The notes below the pieces were generated by a model. It saw only the letters and a list, made by a program, of their open reading frames with translations. It made no database searches and was not told the DNA's origin. DNA of 18,491 nt from Pseudomonadota bacterium (GTDB lineage: Bacteria > Pseudomonadota > Gammaproteobacteria > Burkholderiales > Burkholderiaceae_C). Within the stretch, counting starts at the first letter, position 1. Every line of letters starts with the position of its first letter. A program made the translations under genes and the position numbers. The DNA lies in assembly GCA_021798395.1 (NCBI GenBank), contig JAJZHS010000010.1:1-18491 (forward strand), in the 5' to 3' direction. Below are positions 1-6,871 of the stretch, in pieces.

Positions 1-122
1 TTGTCGATCACGAGCACGCGCGCCGGTGCGACGGTCTGCGCGCGCAGCCGGCCCAGACACTCGGGCAACAGGGCGGCGGCGTTCCAGCCGACGATCACCA
101 CCGTGACCGGCTCGTGCGCCAT
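1..122 (-). CDS. GT2 family glycosyltransferase, N-terminal fragment (runs off left edge)
   Basis: Only the first 40 or so codons lie in the window; the rest continues past base 1. The reverse-strand reading begins MAHEPVTVVIVGWNAA and continues to VLVID at the window edge. A short beta strand, the GWNA turn and the following VLVID strand are typical of the nucleotide-binding start of GT-A fold GT2 enzymes, which transfer a sugar from a nucleotide-sugar donor. The ATG at 122-120 is chosen because it follows the stop of the GT4 gene by only three bases, so the two are surely co-transcribed and probably translationally coupled. It is the last visible gene of the left-hand glycan operon. Donor and acceptor cannot be told from this fragment. 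Confidence 0.8.
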   Translation of the reverse strand, partial: MAHEPVTVVIVGWNAAALLPECLGRLRAQTVAPARVLVID

Positions 123-125
123 GTC

Positions 126-1397
126 TCAGGCGGCTGCCGCAGGCGAAGCCGCCATGCCCGCCTCGATCAGTTGCCGGTAAAGGCTCTCGTAGAAGAAACA
201 CTCCTCCTCGATTCGCGCCGGAAGGTGCAAACGGCGGCGCCATGCATCGAGCACCTCGGGCTGGCGGACGATGTCGCGAATCGCTTCGGCCCACGCATGC
301 ACGTCGTCGGCCGGCAACGCGCGGCCTCCGCCCCAGGCCGCGATGGCGTCCGCCGGCGCGCCCAGGTCGGAGACCAGCGCCGGGACGCCCAAGGCGGCCG
401 CCTCGTTGAGCGTCAGCGAGAACGTTTCCGGCACGCGTGTGGGCAGACACAGCAGATCGGCGTTCTTCAATTGCCCGAACAGCTTCGCCTGCGACACTTC
501 GCCGAGGTCGATCACGCGCGGGTCGGCCGCCATCAACAGGTCGACGTCGTCGTGGTAGGACGGATCGCCGTGCCGCGCCCCCATCACCGTCAGCCGCAGC
601 CCGGGAGCGTCGACCTGAGCCAGGGCCCGCAGCAACACGTCCAGCCCCTTTTGCGGAATCAGCGTTCCGGCGTACGCCAGGTGCAGGCCGTCGTGTGGCG
701 CGCGCGGCTGCGGTTGCGCCGCAAGCATGCCGAGGATGTCGAGGCCGTGCGGCAGCACCGCGAAGTCCAGCTCCGGGAAATCGTGTCGGTACTGCCGCGC
801 GACGAACTCCGATGGGCACACGCGCAACGCGGCGCCGGCCAGGATGTCGCGCCCCTGGCGATAGCGTGCCCGCAGCGCCTCGTCGGTCCACACCGACGGG
901 CCGCAGTCGCGGTCGCACCGCGTGCCCCGCTCCGGGCCGGCACAGCGCGCGCCGTCCAGGGTCATCAGATTGATCCGGTAGCACGCGGGAAAGAAATCGG
1001 TGAGCGTCAGCAGATAGGGCAGACCCGCTTGCTGCAGCGCCAGCACCGCGCTGGCGGCGCGCATCGTGTGGGTGACGTGCGCGATGTCGAATTCGCGCGC
1101 TTCCAGCCACGCTCGGATTGTGGCCACGAGCCGCGCATCGACCGCGAAGCCGCTTTCCGCGCCGCCGGGCAACAGCGAGCGCGGCAGCACGAGCACCGGC
1201 ACGCCCTCGACCACGCGTTCGAGCGCGCCCGCCAGCTCGGCGCTTGGCCGTGCGCCCGGCGGGTTGCCCAGCGCGCAGGCGAGAACCTGGACCTGGTGTC
1301 CGGCGCGTTGCAGGCCGCGGGCTAGATTGAGCGTGATTCTTTCGGTGCCCCCGGAAAATTCGGGGTAGAACTGGTGCAACACGAAGAGAATGCGCAT
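126..1397 (-). CDS. GT4 family (glycosyl transferases group 1) glycosyltransferase
   Basis: A 423-residue GT-B fold glycosyltransferase, cytoplasmic and expected to add a sugar to a lipid-linked or protein-linked glycan. The N-terminal acceptor domain opens with MRILFVLHQFYPEFSGGTER (residues 1-20), the usual GT4 start with a GG-T-R glycine loop. The C-terminal donor domain has AYAGTLIPQKGLDVLL (241-256) and the E-x7-E motif at E324 and E332 in a PETFSLTLNEA context. Cysteines at about 139, 152, 161 and 165 form a cluster seen in one GT4 subgroup and may bind metal (inference). The reading frame stays open upstream to 1835, but the ATG at 1397 is preferred: it gives the canonical N-terminus and its A/T overlaps the stop of the fusion gene (TGATG), implying translational coupling. 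The sugar specificity is not visible. Confidence 0.9.
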   Translation of the reverse strand: MRILFVLHQFYPEFSGGTERITLNLARGLQRAGHQVQVLACALGNPPGARPSAELAGALERVVEGVPVLVLPRSLLPGGAESGFAVDARLVATIRAWLEAREFDIAHVTHTMRAASAVLALQQAGLPYLLTLTDFFPACYRINLMTLDGARCAGPERGTRCDRDCGPSVWTDEALRARYRQGRDILAGAALRVCPSEFVARQYRHDFPELDFAVLPHGLDILGMLAAQPQPRAPHDGLHLAYAGTLIPQKGLDVLLRALAQVDAPGLRLTVMGARHGDPSYHDDVDLLMAADPRVIDLGEVSQAKLFGQLKNADLLCLPTRVPETFSLTLNEAAALGVPALVSDLGAPADAIAAWGGGRALPADDVHAWAEAIRDIVRQPEVLDAWRRRLHLPARIEEECFFYESLYRQLIEAGMAASPAAAA

Positions 1398-3970
1398 CAG
1401 ACGCCCGCCTTCAGCTCGTTGAAAATCGACTCCATCGAGTTCAAGCGCGGATCGCCCTCGCGCTTGAATTGCATGTACGCGAACCCCAGCGCCGCGCCCG
1501 CGGTGGCGGCGAAGACCTTGGCCATCGCCCCGGCAAAAGCGTCGTGCAGATGCTTGTCGGTGCGCGGGTAGACCTCGCGCGCGAACGCGGCGAAATGCTC
1601 CAGGCGCCCGGCGAACATGTCGGCGAAAAGCTGCTGATCGCTGCGCGCCGCACTCCCCGGCAGGGCGGCTGCGTCGGCCGCATGGCGCTCGCCCAGCGCC
1701 GCCAGGTAGGCGTCGAGCCTGGCGTCGCCAAGCGCGATCGCGCCGGCCCTGGGCGCCGGCGCCGCAGCGCGCACGGCGGCGACGGCGGCCGCCACCGCAT
1801 CGTCGACGGCGTCGCCGGCAGGCTCCTGGCGCCACGCTTCGAGCCAGCCCGAAAACGCATGGCCGATGCTCGCGATGGCGCCCGCCAGGCCCGGCAGCGA
1901 GCCTACGCGCGGGATGGTGAAATCCGCGAACATTTCAACCAGGAACACGACGTCGACAAAGCTGCGCTTGAAGTAATACCACGCCTGCCGGTTGTGCGAA
2001 TGGACGACCTTGATCGAAGCCAGCATGGCCACGGCGCCGCCGTCGCGAATGATGCGGATGCCCAGGTCGAGGTCCTCGGCATAGTCCCCGCGGTAGCGAT
2101 AGCTGTCGAAGGTCTCGCGCCCGATGAGGCAGGCGACGTCGCTGAGCTGGCCTTGCTGGCGCAAGGCCATGTGGTCGCTGCCGCGCAGCCGGCCGATGCG
2201 GTCGCCATCCCGACAGCCGAGAAAACGGTAGTGGGTGTCGATCATCGCGTCGTACATGACGTCGCTGTCACTGCGCGGCGTTTCCGCGCAGGACACGGCG
2301 CGCAGCCCATCTCCGGCGTGATCGAGCAGGAAGCGCAGCATGCCCCAGGCCCAGCCGTCTCCCACCGGATAAGCGTCCTGGACCATGAACAGCAGGTAGT
2401 CGCCGGTGGCGGCTTGCGCGCCGCGGTTGCGCGCCCCGCTGTGCGAGAACTCGGCTTGCGCGATCTCGATCACCACCGCCCCGGCGTCGCGCGCGAGGGC
2501 CACGGTGTCGTCGGACGAGCCCGAGTCGACGATGACGATTTCCACGCTGCGCAAGCCGCGCTGCTCGCGCAGCTTGCGCAGCAGCAGGGCGAATTCGGCA
2601 CCGGCGTTCAGCGTCGGAATGACGACGCTGACGCTTGCGTCGATGGGGCTGATGACCCCGCCGAGGTCGGGATGCAGCCGATGCTGGGCGGGCCGGTGGA
2701 AGAGCTCGGCATCCACCGAAGCCGCCGACGTCAACTGCGGCAGCACCTCGCCCCTGCGCCGCCAGTAATACGGCATGCGCGCGATGACGCGGCGCACACC
2801 GTGGCGGCGCACTTCGGCGCGCAGCGCCCCGGCGACGCGACGCGCGATCCCGGCCGCCCGCGTCGGCCGCAGCGCCCGCAGCACGCGCGAGCACGCGCGC
2901 AGCGGCGCGGTCACCTGCCATGAGTGCGAGGCGACCATGGCCTCGATCACCGCCATGGCCTGCTGGTAGTGGTTGGCCAGCGCCGCGGCTTCGCGCCGCT
3001 GCCTTTGCGCATCGGCCGCCACCTTGGTGACTTCGGTGCGGAGCACGGAGCGGACTTCCACCGTCTGCGCCTTGGCTTCGGCAACGCGCAGCTCGAGCGC
3101 AAGCACACGCGCCGACAGCGCGTCGATGGCGGCAAACGCCGCGGCGTTGCGCAGCAGCTCGGCGCGCCAGCGATCGAGCCGCTGGGGCAGATCGGGCGGC
3201 GGCGGCTCGCCTTGCGCCAGTGCCGACACGAACGCAAACACCTCGCGCACGATCGGCGCGCAGCCGCGGTCGCGCTCGAGCTCGGCCACCGACGACTGCG
3301 CATGGCGCAAGTCGAGGTCGAGAAAGTCGCGCTTGAAGCGCATGAGTTCGACGGCGTCGACTTCGCAACCCAGCAGCCGTGCCACACGCTGCAGTTGCGC
3401 ATCGGGCTGCAGCAGCAGCGCGTCGTAGTCGAGCACCGCGGCCGGCGCTGGCGTGCGCAGCGCATCGAGCGAGGCCAGCGTGTGGTGCAGCCACAACCAG
3501 TAGGCTTGCGCCGTGTCCATGCCGTCGCGCTTGCGCAGCGACGACGCCACGCTTTGCGGATTGCGCACGGCGAGGATGTAGCGCGGCGCCAGCGCACAGT
3601 CGGCGAACGCCCGCTGCCACATCGGCAGCACGATGGCGGTACGCGGATCCTTGAATCCGAACCGGACGCCACCCGCGGTCTTGCGCCGCAGCACCTCAGC
3701 CGCCTGCCGCGTCAGCTCGTCGCCGCACAGCAGCTCGCGCTCGTCGGCGTCCAGCGGACGCACGCGATCCCAGCTCGACGCCAGCGCGGCCAGTGCGCCC
3801 TGGTTCACCAGGTGGGCGTCGATGTCTTCCCAGAACCCCTTGGGGTTGTTGCCCTGCTCCGCCGGCATCAGGTGGTCGCCGAGGTCGACGCCGAAGACCT
3901 GCAGTGCGCGCGCCACCGCGCTGGTGCCGCTGCGGTGCATGCCGAGCACCACGTAGAGGTTCTGGGTCAT
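1397..3970 (-). CDS. Sulfotransferase / GT2 glycosyltransferase fusion protein
   Basis: An 857-residue two-domain enzyme. Residues 1-260 resemble PAPS-dependent sulfotransferases: the 5'-phosphosulfate loop GMHRSGTS is at 10-17, FGFKDPR at 104-110, and a RNPQSVASSLRKR segment at 136-148 matches the 3'-phosphate-binding region. A helical, probably coiled-coil linker covers about 280-345 and ends in SHSWQVTAPLR (348-358), a motif often seen between domains of large glycan-assembly proteins. A GT2 domain follows: SVVIPTLNA at 448-456, VDSGSSDD at 481-488, QDA at 531-533 in the place of DxD, and an ED pair at 632-633 as the likely catalytic base. The start at 3970 overlaps the aminotransferase stop by ATGA. 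The N-terminal domain could instead be an inactive sulfotransferase-like recognition domain. The C-terminal 170 residues are alanine-rich and unassigned. Confidence 0.85.
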   Translation of the reverse strand: MTQNLYVVLGMHRSGTSAVARALQVFGVDLGDHLMPAEQGNNPKGFWEDIDAHLVNQGALAALASSWDRVRPLDADERELLCGDELTRQAAEVLRRKTAGGVRFGFKDPRTAIVLPMWQRAFADCALAPRYILAVRNPQSVASSLRKRDGMDTAQAYWLWLHHTLASLDALRTPAPAAVLDYDALLLQPDAQLQRVARLLGCEVDAVELMRFKRDFLDLDLRHAQSSVAELERDRGCAPIVREVFAFVSALAQGEPPPPDLPQRLDRWRAELLRNAAAFAAIDALSARVLALELRVAEAKAQTVEVRSVLRTEVTKVAADAQRQRREAAALANHYQQAMAVIEAMVASHSWQVTAPLRACSRVLRALRPTRAAGIARRVAGALRAEVRRHGVRRVIARMPYYWRRRGEVLPQLTSAASVDAELFHRPAQHRLHPDLGGVISPIDASVSVVIPTLNAGAEFALLLRKLREQRGLRSVEIVIVDSGSSDDTVALARDAGAVVIEIAQAEFSHSGARNRGAQAATGDYLLFMVQDAYPVGDGWAWGMLRFLLDHAGDGLRAVSCAETPRSDSDVMYDAMIDTHYRFLGCRDGDRIGRLRGSDHMALRQQGQLSDVACLIGRETFDSYRYRGDYAEDLDLGIRIIRDGGAVAMLASIKVVHSHNRQAWYYFKRSFVDVVFLVEMFADFTIPRVGSLPGLAGAIASIGHAFSGWLEAWRQEPAGDAVDDAVAAAVAAVRAAAPAPRAGAIALGDARLDAYLAALGERHAADAAALPGSAARSDQQLFADMFAGRLEHFAAFAREVYPRTDKHLHDAFAGAMAKVFAATAGAALGFAYMQFKREGDPRLNSMESIFNELKAGV

Positions 3971-5109
3971 GGTGTGGGCAGCTGCCGCAAGGCGTCGTCA
4001 AGACGGTCGAACAGCGCGCCCAGCTCGCCATCGCGCCAATCGGAATACATCGGCAGACACACCATGCGTGCCGCCAGGTCGCCGGCCTGCTCAAGCGGCC
4101 GGGCGGCGTAACGCGCCGCGGCCCGCGTCAGGTGCAGCGCCGGACGGTAGTAGCGGCGCAGTTGAACGCCGGCGCGCGCCAGCGCGCCTTCCAGCGCGTC
4201 GGCCGCGCCTGCGTCGGGCGCCAGCAGCGGAAACGCCTGCCACGGCGGCCGGCCCGGCGTCTGCGCCAGGCCCCAGCCGCGATGCCGTTCGGCGAAAAAG
4301 CCCGCGTACGCCTGCGCCGCGGCGCGGCGCAGCGCCAACTGCGCGTCGAACACGCGATCCTGCGCCAGCCCGACCGCGGCGGCGAATTCGCTGAGCTTGC
4401 CGTTGAACCCCGCCGAAGTCACGTCGCCGCCTTCGAGGCCGAAGTTCATCACCCGCCGCAGCACGTCGACCCGCGCCGGATCGCAGGCGATCGCGCCGCC
4501 CTCGCCGATCGCGAACACCTTGGTCGCGTGCAGCGAGAAGGTCTCCATCGCCCCCTGCGCGCCGACCGGGCGGCCGTCGTCGAGCTCGCCGCCCAGCGCC
4601 GCCGCCGCGTCGATGAGCAGCGGCAGCCCGCGCGCGTCGCACCAGCCCTGCAGCGCCGAAAAATCCCGGCACAGCCCGAACACCCGCACCGCCAGCACCG
4701 CGCCGATGTCGCCGCGGCCGCGGCACGCGGCCTCCACGCACTCGACGCTGAGTTCCCAGCTGTGCGCGTCGACGTCGGCCAGCACCGGCGTGAGCCCGGC
4801 CTGCTCGACCGCGCACAGGGTCGCCGGAAACGTGAACGCCGGCAGCACCACGGCCGCGCCCGGCGCCAGCCCCAGCGCCATCAGCGCCGCGGTGATCGCC
4901 GACGTGCCGTTGTTGGCCAGCACCACGCTGCGCGCGCAACGCCGCGCCAGCGCGGCCTCCAGGCGCCGCGCCAGCGCGCCGTGGTTGCTGAACCAGCGCG
5001 CGTCGTAGGCCTCGGCCAGGTCGTCGAGCCAGGCCGAAGGCGGAGGCAGCAGCGGGCGCTGGAACGGGAAATCCCAGCCCGCCTGACCGTATCGATGGGG
5101 AATCGCCAC
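3967..5109 (-). CDS. DegT/DnrJ/EryC1/StrS family PLP-dependent sugar aminotransferase
   Basis: A 380-residue cytoplasmic enzyme, normal length for the family, that would aminate a keto-deoxy nucleotide sugar using an amino-acid donor and PLP. Visible landmarks are ANNGTSAI (65-72, phosphate-binding), PAFTFPAT (90-97), LLIDAAAALGG (164-174, with D167 contacting the PLP ring nitrogen) and HATKVFAIGEGG (194-205) with K197 as the Schiff-base lysine. The start is a GTG at 5109 with no clear Shine-Dalgarno; no better upstream ATG is seen and the N-terminus fits the family. It lies 71 bases after the upstream glycosyltransferase, the only real gap in the operon, and overlaps the next gene by four bases. 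With the nearby acyltransferase it suggests an N-acylated amino sugar (inference). The exact substrate cannot be read. Confidence 0.92.
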   Translation of the reverse strand: MAIPHRYGQAGWDFPFQRPLLPPPSAWLDDLAEAYDARWFSNHGALARRLEAALARRCARSVVLANNGTSAITAALMALGLAPGAAVVLPAFTFPATLCAVEQAGLTPVLADVDAHSWELSVECVEAACRGRGDIGAVLAVRVFGLCRDFSALQGWCDARGLPLLIDAAAALGGELDDGRPVGAQGAMETFSLHATKVFAIGEGGAIACDPARVDVLRRVMNFGLEGGDVTSAGFNGKLSEFAAAVGLAQDRVFDAQLALRRAAAQAYAGFFAERHRGWGLAQTPGRPPWQAFPLLAPDAGAADALEGALARAGVQLRRYYRPALHLTRAAARYAARPLEQAGDLAARMVCLPMYSDWRDGELGALFDRLDDALRQLPTP

Positions 5110-5180
5110 GAGCGTCGCAAACGAAGCTAAACGCTCAATGATACGGGGCTAACGTAGTGCTATCGAATGATGTGTTGATT
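5110..5180 (-). other. 71-base gap within the glycan operon, with an inverted repeat
   Basis: This is the only non-overlapping junction between 126 and 6805. It is more AT-rich than the flanks and holds arms GAGCGT (5110-5115) and ACGCTC (5131-5136) around a 15-base loop, directly before the GTG start of the aminotransferase gene. No convincing sigma70 promoter or T-tract terminator is seen. A structured leader that limits translation of the downstream gene is possible but unproven. Confidence 0.3.
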
Positions 5181-6161
5181 TTAATTCGTGCGCGCGAGCA
5201 AGCGGCGCGTCTTCCACCGCTGCCACCAGCCATCCAGCGCGCACGGGCCGAGCTCGCGCAGGCGTTGCTGCACCAGCGCTTCGAGCCCCTGCAGCCCGGG
5301 GCGCTGCAGCAGCGCCGCGTAGGCTTCGAAGGAGCTGAAATCGCGGTCCTTGTTCAGTGTGTCGGTCTTGTTCAGGTAATGCGCGATCCGCGTCGCGGCC
5401 AGCTCCTGCGGCGCGCGCTGCTCGAAGCCGGCGATGTTCGGGAAGTTGTCGCGCAAGCCCAGCCCGACCCACGGCGCGCGCTGGCGCGCCACCGCCAGCG
5501 CCAGCGCGATCTGGCAGCGGAACACGAGCTCGACGTAAGCGTTGACGCGCTGCATTTCACCGAAGAGGTCGTCGCCGAGCTCGTGCATCAGCGCGCGCGG
5601 CGCGGCGAGCACGCCGAGGTTGAAATACGGCGGCATCCGTTTGGACTTGGTGAAATCCATGAAGTCCGCAGCGAGCGGAACGCATTCGAGCGCCGGCGCG
5701 GGCAATCCGGCCTGCGCGTAGAGCTCGGACCACTGCGGCTCGGTCAGCGGCGAGATGTGCGTGAGCAGCCCGTGCAGCGCCGGGCGCGCGAGCACCTCGG
5801 CGACCAGCTCGTCGAGCGGGCGGCAGATCAGCGTGTCGGCGTCGAGCATCAGCACGACGTCGGCGGTGAAAGCCGCGGACCAGCGCGCCAGCGCGGTGCC
5901 GTAGTACCAGTGCTCGGCGAACAGCGCCGGGTCGACCCAGCGGAAGGTCACCCCCAGCGGCGCGGCCCAGCGCTCGCGCGCGTTGAGGTCGGGCAGGCCG
6001 TCGAGCTCGGGGCTGACCCAGGCGGTGATCGGTGCGGCGGCGCCGACGCGGCCGCCGAAGCGCCGCAAGCTCGCCGCCAGCGCCCACACCTGGCGCAGGA
6101 ACATCGGCGTCGGCGAAATCGGAACGTGGATTTCGAGCGTGGGGGTCGTCGGCGGCGTCAT
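5181..6161 (-). CDS. GT-A fold glycosyltransferase (GT8-like or unclassified) with DAD motif
   Basis: A 326-residue protein starting MTPPTTPTLEIHVPIS. The segment DVVLMLDADTLICRPLDEL (101-119) contains a DxD-type motif (D107, D109) in the setting seen in GT-A enzymes that bind a nucleotide-sugar through a metal ion. PYFNLGVL further on resembles the acceptor-side motif of GT8-like enzymes, and RDNFPNIAGFE is a conserved-looking segment without a name known to me. The frame is open upstream to 6539, but the ATG at 6161 is preferred because it overlaps the acyltransferase stop by ATGA and begins the recognisable fold; the upstream extension is arginine-rich antisense-like sequence. There is no signal peptide or membrane segment, so it should act in the cytoplasm. 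Family assignment is tentative; the role as a glycosyltransferase is reasonably sure. Confidence 0.75.
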   Translation of the reverse strand: MTPPTTPTLEIHVPISPTPMFLRQVWALAASLRRFGGRVGAAAPITAWVSPELDGLPDLNARERWAAPLGVTFRWVDPALFAEHWYYGTALARWSAAFTADVVLMLDADTLICRPLDELVAEVLARPALHGLLTHISPLTEPQWSELYAQAGLPAPALECVPLAADFMDFTKSKRMPPYFNLGVLAAPRALMHELGDDLFGEMQRVNAYVELVFRCQIALALAVARQRAPWVGLGLRDNFPNIAGFEQRAPQELAATRIAHYLNKTDTLNKDRDFSSFEAYAALLQRPGLQGLEALVQQRLRELGPCALDGWWQRWKTRRLLARTN

Positions 6162-6805
6162 GCCGGCTCCTGCGGCGGCTGGAAGAATTCGGCCGGCAGC
6201 GCCAGTTCGGCGTACGGCGGCGCGCGATGGCTGTGCGCGAACGGCGCCGAGCGCGCGAGCAGCGCGGCCTCGTTGGCGCGGATCACCTGCCACGGCCGCG
6301 TCTTGATGCGCCGCGCCGGGTTGCCGCCCCAGATTCCCCACGGCGACAGCGAGCGCGTGACCACGCTGCCGGCCGAGGTCATGCTGCCTTCGCCGATCGC
6401 GCAGTCGGGAAACACGATGGTGCCGGCGCCCAGCCCGGCGTGCGGTCCCATCCAGACGCAGCCGCGGTGCACCGCTCGCAAGTCGGGCGGAATCGTCGGG
6501 TTGGTCAAGCCGCCGCCGAGGAAGTCGTCGCTGCCGCACATCACCTTGACGCCGATCGACATGCCGGCGAAGTCCGACACATAGCAGCGGCCGCCGCCGA
6601 TCAGCGCGGTGTGCACGCCGATGTGCACATGGTTGCCGATCACCAGCTCGTCGTGCCCGCCGAGAAAGACGAAGTCGTCGATCATCACGTTCGAGCCGAT
6701 GCGAATGCGCTCGGGGCGGACGATGCGAACCGTCGGCCGGATGATCACGTTGTCGCCGCAGGCGGCGAGCCCCAGCGTCGCAGGGTCGAGACGGTCGGCA
6801 GGCAT
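6158..6805 (-). CDS. Left-handed beta-helix (hexapeptide-repeat) acyltransferase
   Basis: A 215-residue protein with hexapeptide-repeat turns (for example VRIVRPERIRIGSNVMID at 26-43 and VIGNHVHIGVHTALIGGG at 55-72), the left-handed parallel beta-helix that marks acetyl-CoA or acyl-CoA dependent O- and N-acyltransferases. The segment SDDFLGGGLTNPTIP (92-106) and the closing VVTRSLSPWGIWGGNPARRIK (148-168) match acyltransferases of surface-polysaccharide clusters. The preferred start is the ATG at 6805, with GAGGA about 11 bases upstream and after the terminator-like hairpin. A GTG at 6850 would give 15 more residues but would translate the hairpin itself. It is the first gene of the glycan operon and may acylate the amino sugar made by the aminotransferase two genes on (inference). 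Confidence 0.88.
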   Translation of the reverse strand: MPADRLDPATLGLAACGDNVIIRPTVRIVRPERIRIGSNVMIDDFVFLGGHDELVIGNHVHIGVHTALIGGGRCYVSDFAGMSIGVKVMCGSDDFLGGGLTNPTIPPDLRAVHRGCVWMGPHAGLGAGTIVFPDCAIGEGSMTSAGSVVTRSLSPWGIWGGNPARRIKTRPWQVIRANEAALLARSAPFAHSHRAPPYAELALPAEFFQPPQEPA

Positions 6806-6823
6806 CGCGGTGGTGTCCTCATG

Positions 6824-6846
6824 AAAAGCGGGGCCGAGGCCCCGCT
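6824..6846 (-). terminator. Probable intrinsic terminator after the second exoprotein gene
   Basis: Arms at 6827-6835 and 6838-6846 (AGCGGGGCC and GGCCCCGCT) form a perfect GC-rich hairpin with a very short loop, followed on the minus strand by TTTT. It lies 26 bases past the exoprotein stop at 6872. The short T-run suggests that some transcripts may read through into the acyltransferase gene 20 bases downstream. Confidence 0.72.
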
Positions 6847-6871
6847 GCACAGCTGCGGCTTGATGCGCCGC

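Noticed and set aside
1469..2923. A 484-codon plus-strand open frame opposite the sulfotransferase/GT2 fusion
   Set aside because: It is an antisense shadow of a gene with clear motifs on the minus strand.
5157..6584. A 475-codon plus-strand open frame opposite the DAD glycosyltransferase
   Set aside because: Antisense composition, no motif, and it crosses two overlapping minus-strand genes.
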